A DNA stretch of 64,000 nt, from assembly GCA_023897205.1 (NCBI GenBank), contig JAHWDD010000008.1, forward strand, positions 1,364,001 to 1,428,000, in the 5' to 3' direction. This DNA is from Exophiala sp. HKRS030. Lineage: Eukaryota > Ascomycota > Eurotiomycetes > Chaetothyriales > Herpotrichiellaceae. Made by a program: the position numbers and the translations under genes. This document shows, piece after piece, positions 1 through 8,390 of this stretch (within the stretch, counting starts at the first letter, position 1; each line of letters opens with the position of its first letter). A model generated the notes under the pieces. It saw only the letters and a list, made by a program, of their open reading frames with translations, made no database searches and was not told the DNA's origin.

Positions 1-918
1 ACGGTTGGAGTCGAAGCCGGATACGATTCTTGTATGACGGAAACATAGGTGCAGAGGCGCAGAATTCCCAATATGTGACGGGGAAGCGACAAGGGTTGAT
101 TCACAACCCGATGGCCACCGGTCCTTAACGAGATGGGATCTGGCCGAGCGTAAGGATAGCAAGAATCTGAAGACTTTGTGTCGCAATCACGCGCATGATC
201 TCAAACAGGCATTCGAAAAGGGGGATCCAACAGCTCATCAGAACGGTACAGCTTGTAGTCGCATGGTCTAGAATCTCATCGACTATGAGAAGGGGTGTTC
301 CAGCCTTTCCGAGGAAGCTACTCAGTGGAGGCGGTAAGACGGACGAGTAAGAATGGTACCATAGCGCAAGACCTGACCTTGGCGGGATGGTCTTTGAAAC
401 TGTGGTGTGCAGACCGACTCGGATGAACGGGGACAACTGAAAGTCCAAGTCTCAGATTTCTTTCGTGTCGGACAGACATGACCCACGATACTCTGTAGCT
501 CGACTGCTTACCATTGCATGACCTATTGGCTGTGGGGGGGGTAAATTCTATTGTATCAGTTCCTCCATCGACGCGAGTGGCGTGGCCCAGAACATCCTTA
601 TGTGGCAGGTTAGTAGGGACGCGAAGATCGGGCCTGCTGACCGCAACATGCTTCCAGTGCCTGTTGTGGGACTACCCCTTTCTGAGACCGACGACTGGTT
701 CTTCGGATCTGCTTACCTTCGTTGATGGGCAATTCCGAACGCTCCCTGATGAAAATGTTGCCTTACAGGATTGGCTGCACCTGACTAGAAGCTCGACATA
801 TCGAGCTTCGCACACATAATTAATGAACATCATGTTTACAGAGTCTGGTGATGATATCCTTCGCGGTTCATTGATTTTGAAAGGAATTCTGACTCGAACC
901 AAAGAGTGGCCGCAGGAT
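1..918. other. No confident gene
   Basis: Open frames of 84-107 codons occur on both strands, but none resembles a known family and I could not join them through plausible introns. The stretch may hold the 3' flank of a gene lying outside the window and the 3' flank of the F-box gene. Confidence 0.4.
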
Positions 919-2298
919 TCAATCATTCAAGAAGCCCGGGACCGTATCGGATGGTGTTTCAGGCTCGATGATGAGACGTGTTTTCCTTCGTCGCCAGATC
1001 CCGGAGGCATTGCCACTGTAGGACCACCACTGCCGTAGCGAACCGGTCATCTTCTCTTTGAGTGCATGCTGTAGCGGTTCAATCTGCATGTCGGCCATTT
1101 CAAGCTCCTGAAGCTCGCCCTCCATGGTCAAAAACAGCACCGTGTGAGCTATCAATTCCCACGACATCTCAAATTCGTTCCATGGGTCATTGATATCCAT
1201 GTGGCCGCCGGCCGCTTCGACTTCGTCACGGAATATGGTGGTTTCGGGGTCTGGGCATAATTTCAAGAAGAGTCGCTCGAGACGCTTCATTCTCCGGATA
1301 CAGTGAAGAACTTCTTCCGTATGACTGGAAAAGGGGAAAATGGCGATGAAATCAAAATGTGTGAGATTTGCGAACAGCGTGCCAGCGGCTACGGAACAAT
1401 TATAGCACAGGGCGGTCATCAGGGAAGGTGTCCGACGCGAGAAGAACTCGTAGGTCGTGTAGGCTAGCAGGCTGGAGCCTTCATTGACGGTCATACTCGT
1501 CCAGTTCTCTGAGGTCAGGAAATCAGGGTTGGTCTCGTAGTCGATCTGATGATGGGTAGATCTCACTGATCGGCGGAGTTGGAGGATTTGCAAAGGCATA
1601 TCGAAGGCCCAGGCATCATTCGTCCAAGAATGCATTCCGACAAGTCCATTCAGTACTTCTGGTCGTCCGGTGACGGTGATTTTTCTGACAGTAGGCAATG
1701 CATTAAGCATGTGAGACCACCAGGGTGGTTGAACATGGTTGTATTGCGTGGTCAGGTAGACATGGAGGCCTAAGACTTTGGAATCAAGGCCTTTCGAGCG
1801 CAGAAATGTGAGGAAGCGGATGAAATCATTAGGAGAAATGCTGATGTGTTCGAAAAGGAAGGGTAAGACGAGCTTGCGAAGGAACCGACAGGTCAAGGTC
1901 AGGCTTTTGAGGGGAGCGTCCTTGTAGTCAAGTCCATCGTGACAATAGTGTCTTTGTTCTGCTTTGAGAGACAAACGGTGTGGAGGTGCCCTGTGTTGAG
2001 GGGCTTTGGGCTTGCATAGGATGGAAGCATTCAATGGATCTCCTTTATCGACGAAGAAGACCATGCGTCTGAGAATCTCGGTTGGAAGACCGAGTAAGGT
2101 GATCGGATCGTGGCTTCTGGGGATGGTTGTTGCCTGTTGCTGAACGGGTGAGTCCCCCTCCATCGCGGTCTGATGACAGTCAGACGATGGGTTGAACGTT
2201 ACTATTTTTCTCATTAAGACATATGATGCTCGTGCTCGTAGTTTTGAGATCCAGGATTCGCAAGGTGATACACGTGACGAGAGACCCTCCATACCCAT
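919..2298 (-). CDS. F-box domain protein
   Basis: Single uninterrupted frame of 459 codons. Around residues 64-80 it carries an F-box-like start (ITLLGLPTEILRRMVFFVD), followed by SLTLTCRFLRKLVLPFLFEH near residues 132-151, the usual 'leucine-rich helix, then C-R-xLR-xx-xPxLF' pattern of fungal F-box proteins. The rest looks like a divergent leucine-rich substrate-binding part. F-box proteins recruit substrates to SCF ubiquitin ligases through Skp1; the substrate here is unknown. The first ATG is used, but a start at residue 46 (position 2163, MEGDSPVQQQ) is equally possible because the first 45 residues are basic and unlike the family. It is divergent from the coiled-coil gene that starts at 2436, leaving only about 140 bp between them. 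Fungal F-box genes expand fast, so a true orthologue may be missing in relatives. Confidence 0.75.
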   Translation of the reverse strand: MGMEGLSSRVSPCESWISKLRARASYVLMRKIVTFNPSSDCHQTAMEGDSPVQQQATTIPRSHDPITLLGLPTEILRRMVFFVDKGDPLNASILCKPKAPQHRAPPHRLSLKAEQRHYCHDGLDYKDAPLKSLTLTCRFLRKLVLPFLFEHISISPNDFIRFLTFLRSKGLDSKVLGLHVYLTTQYNHVQPPWWSHMLNALPTVRKITVTGRPEVLNGLVGMHSWTNDAWAFDMPLQILQLRRSVRSTHHQIDYETNPDFLTSENWTSMTVNEGSSLLAYTTYEFFSRRTPSLMTALCYNCSVAAGTLFANLTHFDFIAIFPFSSHTEEVLHCIRRMKRLERLFLKLCPDPETTIFRDEVEAAGGHMDINDPWNEFEMSWELIAHTVLFLTMEGELQELEMADMQIEPLQHALKEKMTGSLRQWWSYSGNASGIWRRRKTRLIIEPETPSDTVPGFLND

Positions 2299-2435
2299 TT
2301 TGGATGCAGTGAGGGGTAACGCGTTGTCATCGCAGCTTCTGCGCTATGTCAGTAGCGTCGATGATCTTCATCTTTTCCCTCTATCGTACTAGTAATCATT
2401 CGGCCACAAAAACATTCTCATCATTGTTCAACATC

Positions 2436-3001
2436 ATGGATCAAAACGACCAGTACGCCGTACCTGATTTCGGACTAGTTGCTCGAGAGATTCAGAAATG
2501 CGCACACCTGCCGGCGGTTACCCAAAGTGTAGCTATTCTCGACGCTCTCAACGATATCAAAACAGGTATCCAAGGTCTCAGTCACCGTGTTGACGGACTA
2601 AGTAACCGTGTCGACGAACTGAACCATCGTGTGGATGGATTGTCACAAAGAATCGATCGAATTGATCATCGCCTTGATAGAATTGATCAGCGCCTAGATT
2701 CGCAGTACAGTTTCCCATCTCTTGGTCTTTTCTTCCTTTCTCTCTGACTAGCATTAGGGATTACAACAATATTGCACGCCTTCAAAATGCTAAAAAGACC
2801 TCTCTCAGCGCGCCACTTGTTCACCTTCATAATCGATTCAACCAACCGATTCCGAACTTTCCCGCGACCATCGCTAATATCGACAGACTTAGAGGAGACG
2901 AGCTGAACAGGATTCTTGAGGCCTTGGGATCAAATGTCGAAGGAACAGTTGCCGAAAAGAAAACAGCACTTCGAATTGCTCTGGGCGTGTATATCGTCTA
3001 G
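2436..3001 (+). CDS. Small heptad-repeat coiled-coil protein
   Basis: Two exons, 2436-2704 and 2758-3001, give 170 residues. The intron (donor GTACAG, branch CTGAC, acceptor ATTAG) joins in phase: the codon split at CA/G gives Q, and the frame continues to a stop at 2999-3001. The N-terminal part (MDQNDQYAVPDFGLVAREIQ) is followed by about six seven-residue repeats of the type GLS-RVD / RIDHRLD near residues 47-88, predicting a parallel coiled coil. The C-terminal part (DRLRGDELNRILEALG) looks like a short helical domain. Similar small proteins with variable heptad numbers occur in filamentous fungi, but I know no function. An in-frame upstream ATG at 2346 would add 30 residues; I prefer 2436 because the sequence before it is not protein-like. 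Confidence 0.7.
2574..2702 (+). repeat. 21-bp coding tandem repeat (heptads)
   Basis: Six diverged 21-bp units encode the heptads of the coiled-coil protein. The last units (ATTGATCATCGCCTTGAT, then ATTGATCAGCGCCTAGAT) are the most alike. Units of this length are prone to gain or loss by slippage or unequal crossing over without breaking the frame. Confidence 0.7.
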
Positions 3002-3070
3002 GACTACACATTCCGATGGACGAGACGCGTCACCTAGTCATGAAGCCATCCTACCAGCAAGGCTTTTGCG

Positions 3071-3510
3071 TCATGGGCAGGCCCTATTGATGACATGATG
3101 GCTTCCTTTGAAGAATAATGAGATCCACGAACTAATGAGATGCACGGAGTAAGGGCGATGGGTATGACGCGCACCCACCTCTGCATTACGCACAAGGCTC
3201 CCCCTTATCAACGGAGTTACCCCCAATTGTAATTCTTTTGTATCAATATGAGTCCAATGGTAACCGACAGGAGCCAAGTAAGTCGAGAGACGTTCTTAAG
3301 AATATTGAGAATGACGAGCACCGAGACACTAATAAAGACGGTAATAATGACTATTAATAAAGTATTACAATTAGGGGTAACTCGGTGAGAAGTATAGCCT
3401 TGTGCGTAATGCAGAGGTGGTTATGCGTAATACCTATCGCCATCATGGGCCGGCTGGCCTTATCGATGACACGATGGGGCTTCTTTTGGAGAATTGAGAT
3501 ACACGGAGTA
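3071..3510 (+). repeat. Imperfect direct repeat flanking the inverted-repeat element
   Basis: About 75 bp at 3071-3150 (TCATGGGCAGGCC..., ending GATGCACGGAGTAA) reappears in the same orientation at 3443-3510 (TCATGGGCCGGCT..., ending GATACACGGAGTAA), with several substitutions and small indels. The pair exactly brackets the inverted-repeat element at 3154-3441. It is far too long for an ordinary target-site duplication, so the element either sits inside a tandem duplication or belongs to a longer composite repeat. Confidence 0.6.
3154..3441. mobile_element. MITE-like element, copy 1
   Basis: 288 bp with terminal inverted repeats of about 80 bp. The left end reads GGCGATGGGTATGACGCG and the reverse complement of the right end reads GGCGATAGGTATTACGCATA; both then share CACCTCTGCATTACGCACAA and, further in, the ATTGTAAT block. 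There is no open frame of note. The element is related along most of its length to the sequence at 42852-43161, in opposite orientation, including an internal block around TTCTTAAGAATATTGAGAAT. No short target-site duplication is visible at this copy. Size, long inverted repeats and lack of coding capacity fit a miniature inverted-repeat transposable element; the parent transposon is unknown. Confidence 0.7.
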
Positions 3511-3713
3511 AAGTGTGGAGTTGAGAAGTTGATGGGCTGGACGCCGCACAATTTGAATAGCGGGGTAAACAAAGCAGTCTGTTCGCAGTTTGAAACCTCT
3601 CAGTAGGTAATACTAGAAATTCGGTCTTGTCCCATTCTTCGTCCAAGTCTTCCAAGTTCTTCTGAACAAAAGCAGAAAACATCCATCTCGAAAGAGGAAA
3701 ACAAAGGACAACC

Positions 3714-5005
3714 ATGCCTGCCTCACTGCACCGTAACCCTCCCTTTCGTGCCGAGCACCTTGGCTCGCTCCTCCGGACGGACAAGCTCCTCGACGCTCGC
3801 CACGCGTGGGAGGCGGGCAAGGGAAGTGCCGAGGCCCTGCAAAAGATCGAAGACCAGGACGTCAAGGACATCGTGAAGGCGCAGCTCGACCTGGGCTACC
3901 ACGCCATCACCGACGGCGAGTACCGCCGGCACATGTTCTGGGGTTCCTTCTGGCCCGGGCTGGAGGGCATGAAGGAGATCGACGAGCCCGACCCGGAGCT
4001 CTTCCGCATGTACATCCCCGACATCGCGGCCTTCACCGAGGCAGGGTACAAGCCGGGCGAGACGGTCCTGTGCACGGGCAAGATCAAGCACAAGGGGAGC
4101 ACGTACACGGCGCAGTTCGACTACCTCAAGAGCCTGGTGCCCGAGGGCAAGTGGAAGGACCTCAAGTTGACCCTGGCCGCCCCGAACTGGTACCACCTGC
4201 GGTACAAGGAGGGCAAGGCGTACCCGAAGGACGTCTACAAGAACGACGACGAATACTTTGCGGACGTGGCCAAGGCCTATCAAGACGAACTGAAGATTCT
4301 GTACGACCACGGATTGAGAAATGTCCAATTCGACGATCCAAACTTGGCTTGTACGTGGAAAAAGCATCAATCTGAACGTGGTGGAAAAGGGTTGGGGAGA
4401 CACATGCTAACATGATACATGGGACCGCGACAGATTTCTGCTCCGAAGCCATGATAGAGGGTTGGAACAAGGACCCCCTCAACACCTACTCGACCGACGA
4501 CCTCTTGGTGAAGTACATTGACCTCTACAACGCCTGCGTCTCCGAGATCCCTTCCGACATGCACGTGGGTGTCCATCTGTGCCGGGGCAACTTTGTCAAC
4601 TCTCGACACTTTAGCGAGGGCGGGTACGACCGGATCGCGACCATGCTGTTCCAGAAACTCAACATGCACACGTACTACCTGGAATACGACACGCCCCGGG
4701 CCGGAGGGTTCGAACCGCTCCAGTACCTGCCCAAGAACAAGAACGTCATCCTCGGCGTGGTGACGAGCAAGTTCCCCAAGATGGAGGACGAAGGCGAGAT
4801 GGTGGCCCGGGTCAAGGAGGCCGCCAAGTGGATCGCGAAGGGGACCGGCGAGAGTGAAAAGGAGGCCCTCAACCGCTGCGGTGTGAGCCCCCAGTGCGGC
4901 TTCGCCAGCCACTCCAGCGGGAACGCCGTCAAGCACGACGACATGATCGCCAAGTTGAAGCTCGTGAGGAGCATCGCCGACAAGATCTGGCCGGGTGAGC
5001 CATGA
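3714..5005 (+). CDS. Cobalamin-independent methionine synthase (MetE C-terminal)-like protein
   Basis: Exons 3714-4350 and 4434-5005 (intron donor GTACGT, acceptor GACAG) give 402 residues; the join restores NLAYFCSEAM. The protein is a stand-alone TIM-barrel of the UROD/MetE-C-like superfamily: N-terminal RAEHLGSLLR, ITDGEYRRHMFWGSF near residues 63-77, VQFDDPNLA near residue 204, VHLCRGNF, and the C-terminal pair LNRCGVSPQCGFAS. The C-terminal CGF motif and the HLCRGN segment are candidate zinc/substrate ligands by analogy with MetE. True fungal Met6 is about 760 residues with two barrels, so this is not the housekeeping methionine synthase. Proteins of this size are common in fungi and bacteria as putative methyltransferases of unknown substrate. 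The strongly GC-rich coding sequence creates long antisense open frames that I regard as shadows. Confidence 0.85.
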
Positions 5006-5010
5006 GAACA

Positions 5011-5053
5011 ACGATGACGATGACGATGACGACGACGGCGGCGGCGGCGGCGC
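5011..5053 (+). repeat. GAT/GAC then GGC trinucleotide tract
   Basis: A run of about 14 trinucleotides (GATGAC units shading into GGC) starts six bases after the stop codon of the MetE-C-like gene, in its presumed 3' untranslated region. Confidence 0.75.
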
Positions 5054-5417
5054 GCTGTCTTGTCTGGACCTTTGGTTTTTATCAACAAAAGTAAATTGTT
5101 TCAAATTCACGAAAATGAAAAACTGCATATATATACCCATGGAAGAATTCAACACTGAGGGGGGGAGAATGGGTGAAACCCGAGGCACCTTTACGAAATG
5201 TTGTTGGGTGGGAACTGCACTCAACGTGCAAATTTATGAGATGAATACATATTACATATACCCCGAGATCAAATTGATCCTATAACCAGCGTCAAGTCAT
5301 GATGTTGCATTTGACGTATCAAAGATAGACACATCCTGATCATCTTGATATGACACCTGTCTATGTGAAGGACGGAACCTCCAACGACGCCTCTGTCATT
5401 TGCTTACTGATTGTGGT

Positions 5418-7880
5418 TCAACTCGTACCAAAATGATCATTTTCCTTCCTCACCAGCCTCTTCCATTGTTTCCTTTTGGCCGAGGCCTCCCTCTCTATGC
5501 GCTGCTTCTTCTTGCGCTCATACACGGCTCTTACAGTCCTCTTTGTCGCATCCTTTCCCTCCTCGAAATTTGCCCTGGCCAGACGCACGACATTGTCAAT
5601 CTGCTCGGGTGTGTAGATGAAGTTCCATGTACTCATGTATTCGCTCGTGTCGGGGTCGACGCCCGCCACCTTGTCATTCGGCAGCAAGGGGAAATACACA
5701 ACGGCAATGCCAGCTTCCGGATGCATGAGGTGGAAGGTGCTGTCGTCCGTACTGTCCCACGCTAGACGTTTGGATGGTGGTGGTTCTTGGTCGGACGTAC
5801 GTTCTGACTTGGTCCCAACCCAGACGTTGCAGGCGCCGAGCTCGGTGGCAGTTGCGTCGGCCTCTTTGCCCGTCGTAGGGCTCTCGGGAACATCTCCCCC
5901 GCTCTCTTTCTTGTTCTTGGCTTGTGTCTTGTTCTCTTGAATCTCAACTCTCTCCTGGCGGTCCTCTTCTCTGGCTGCTGCGAGTTTGGTGGCGGCCTCT
6001 TGCGACGAACTCGCTTGTGCCTTGGCGAGTGCTTCGGCGTTCTCCTTGGGTTTGCTCATGGTACTCGGCCAGCCAGCGCCAACCGGCCATCCTTTGATGC
6101 CTCGCTGTTTGGCGTAACCGTCGACAACAGACAGCCAGTTTTCTTTTTGGATGTCCGCCGAAGCATCGAAAGCGATGAGAATATCGACGTCTCGTCCTGG
6201 TCGTAGGAGGGGGTATATTGGAAGGTTATTGCTCATTCCTGCATCCATGAGTTGAAGATGGTCACTCTTGAAGACGGATTCGGGACAAGTAGACGGTAAC
6301 TTATCCTTCATGCCAAAAACATAGTTGGGGACAGTGGCTGGTTCGATGGGATGTATCTTGATCAAGTCGTCGTTCTTCTCCTCTATCAGGCCGTCTAGGC
6401 CTCCGAATCCGACTATGCCGGCCATCGCGGGCTTGATCTCTTTGTAATAATGCGAAAGTGTCGCGCAAAATGCGGATCCCCAGATACCAAGGAGAAGACT
6501 TTGCCGGATTTCTGGCAAGGCAATACCTGTGTCCAGGATCTGATTTCTCCCTTCATTGAAAGGCCGACCCAAACTCCAAGTGGGAATACCAGCTCCAAAC
6601 TCTTCGCACCAGATCTCCCAGGGATGCATTTCTATCCACTGAAACCAAGCTTCTTTTCGAGCTTTTTCCTGTAATGTCTGTTTCAAAGCTAGATTATCTT
6701 TGGCTTGTTCTCTTTCTTCCTCATCTACGGGTATTTCGTGTCTAACTGCAGTATAGATAGGCATTGGGTATTGGCCATGTTCGAGGTACGCCCGCTGATT
6801 TGAGAGCTTCAAGTCGTAGTCGTGTACGTCAAGATCACCATGAGGGATCATAAGGCGAGCTGCAAGAAGTAGACTGTAAATGTCGACCAGGCCAAACGAT
6901 GCGCCGGGATCGCCCTTGAGCTTTTCGACGAAGCCACTGAGGATGTATTTGTTTGTGGGGGCGCTCGTGACAAGTTTCAAAGCTGGCGGAGGAAATGCGA
7001 TATGTGTGCCTAACCTTGACTTTAGGTGCTTTAGTATGGCTCTGTGGTCTTGCTTCCCAAGAGACGAATAGAACAGGGTTTGTAGCCAGCAACTACCACT
7101 GACACCAGCGGTGTAAGTCACACAATCAAACAGGCCCACCTCTTGGGCGGATAGATAGCTGCTCGTCCCTGCAACCATTGCACGCAGACCACCGCCACTA
7201 CCACACATGGCGATAGTTGGTACATCGTCAGGGTGTATGTCCTTCTCGTTGATATCCAAGTACTTAGCTAACGCTTTCACGACGTGTTGTTTCCTCTTGC
7301 GACGAAAGTCAAGTTCATCTTTGCCGAGAGTATCGCCCACCCGTACGGTTGCGTTCCATAGTATCTCAGGGTTGATTGATGGATCATGCGCCTCTTGCCA
7401 AATCTCATCAGCCAATGAGCCCGGCAGCATTGACAATTCAGCTTGTAACTTCTGAATAGCGTCCGGGAGGCCTTTTGCCCAGGTCGGAATGACAAAATCA
7501 GTAATCTTGTCGCCCAAAGCACTCCATTCTATCCCTGTGATTCCTTCTCTAACATTGTTGAAGTTCCGGGAGAAGGCAGACCAAGAGTTGTGGTCATCGT
7601 CTTCAAAGCCGGGAGCGTATTGGTCTTGATCATTAGTCTTCCCAATGACTTCGGCGTCTCCTCGTTTCGTTGCATTTTTAGGGTCTTCGTGAGGAAAATG
7701 GCTTTGAATACGCTGGCCATATGCGACTAGGTGGGCATCGTGGGGAAGGCCTGGTCGAGGAGCGCTGTCGAGTTTGGCGACACATGTTCGTCGAGTTGCG
7801 CAATGGCATCCAGCGTACGTTGCAGCTGCAAGAGCAGTGTAGCGAAAGTGGCGGGAACTCAAGATCCTCGCAGCGCTCAT
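5418..7880 (-). CDS. Cytosolic phospholipase A2 / lysophospholipase-family protein
   Basis: One exon, 820 residues from the ATG at 7880; the frame is open 12 codons further up but has no ATG there. Hallmarks of the cPLA2 catalytic fold are present: oxyanion/arginine loop CGSGGGLRAM (residues about 226-235), nucleophile elbow GVSGSCW with Ser261, and the catalytic aspartate in LMDAGMSNNLPIYPL (Asp546). It should hydrolyse acyl chains from glycerophospholipids or lysophospholipids. There is no C2 domain and no typical fungal phospholipase B signal peptide. Instead the N-terminus (MSAARILSSRHFRYTALAAA) is basic and hydroxylated, like a mitochondrial presequence, which agrees with fungal cPLA2-like proteins reported as mitochondrial; the targeting here is inference. 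After the core, residues about 600-700 are lysine/glutamate-rich with low complexity. Divergently arranged with EXO70. Confidence 0.85.
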   Translation of the reverse strand: MSAARILSSRHFRYTALAAATYAGCHCATRRTCVAKLDSAPRPGLPHDAHLVAYGQRIQSHFPHEDPKNATKRGDAEVIGKTNDQDQYAPGFEDDDHNSWSAFSRNFNNVREGITGIEWSALGDKITDFVIPTWAKGLPDAIQKLQAELSMLPGSLADEIWQEAHDPSINPEILWNATVRVGDTLGKDELDFRRKRKQHVVKALAKYLDINEKDIHPDDVPTIAMCGSGGGLRAMVAGTSSYLSAQEVGLFDCVTYTAGVSGSCWLQTLFYSSLGKQDHRAILKHLKSRLGTHIAFPPPALKLVTSAPTNKYILSGFVEKLKGDPGASFGLVDIYSLLLAARLMIPHGDLDVHDYDLKLSNQRAYLEHGQYPMPIYTAVRHEIPVDEEEREQAKDNLALKQTLQEKARKEAWFQWIEMHPWEIWCEEFGAGIPTWSLGRPFNEGRNQILDTGIALPEIRQSLLLGIWGSAFCATLSHYYKEIKPAMAGIVGFGGLDGLIEEKNDDLIKIHPIEPATVPNYVFGMKDKLPSTCPESVFKSDHLQLMDAGMSNNLPIYPLLRPGRDVDILIAFDASADIQKENWLSVVDGYAKQRGIKGWPVGAGWPSTMSKPKENAEALAKAQASSSQEAATKLAAAREEDRQERVEIQENKTQAKNKKESGGDVPESPTTGKEADATATELGACNVWVGTKSERTSDQEPPPSKRLAWDSTDDSTFHLMHPEAGIAVVYFPLLPNDKVAGVDPDTSEYMSTWNFIYTPEQIDNVVRLARANFEEGKDATKRTVRAVYERKKKQRIEREASAKRKQWKRLVRKENDHFGTS

Positions 7881-8390
7881 AGCTACGAGAGCGCTGGAGC
7901 TATGTTGCTCTAACAAATATCAACTTCCATGCTAAAAGAAAGAGACAAGCTTGTCGCCGCCTGTTTCGCAGTGCGTCTTCGATAGCCTTTTTTTTTGTTG
8001 AGCGTCAATATGACGTCGCGGAATCATCCGACCGCAGGCGGTTCCTGACTAAGCCAGGAATGGACTAGACTGACTGGGCATCTTCGAGGTGTGAAACACG
8101 TTCGTAAGAGATACGGACTGTAGGAAGCACTTTGTATGAATTTATAACACTCATTATCCATATTCTTGATCCCTTCGTGCCTCATATCTTTATACTTCTC
8201 CTCGCTTTTTCATGTCCTCACTATAGGTGCTTATCGACATCCGTATTTCACGGCGTCTCGCGTGGCGACCGCTGACACGGACGCCTGAATCTATGCCACC
8301 CCCCTCTTCATCTTGATGTGAGGCTTGTTCACATCCGCATCTCAGGATATCAAGACTTTTTGGTGATTATTGGCTTCTTAGACAGTCAGC
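7881..8390. promoter_or_regulatory. Bidirectional intergenic region, phospholipase / EXO70
   Basis: About 510 bp between two divergent start codons, so it should hold both promoters and 5' leaders. There is a T9 run near 7989 and CT-rich stretches (8185-8215) of the kind found near fungal transcription starts. Two similar blocks at about 8222-8250 and 8320-8350 (CATCCGTATTTCA / CATCCGCATCTCA) form a weak direct repeat. No specific operator was recognised. Confidence 0.4.

Noticed and set aside
880..910. tRNA B-box-like GGTTCGAGTC on the minus strand
   Set aside because: The flanking bases cannot form a T-arm stem and no A-box lies at the right distance.
3723..4403. 226-codon antisense frame in the MetE-C-like gene
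   Set aside because: Composition (V, L, R, H) is that of a codon shadow and it lacks family resemblance.
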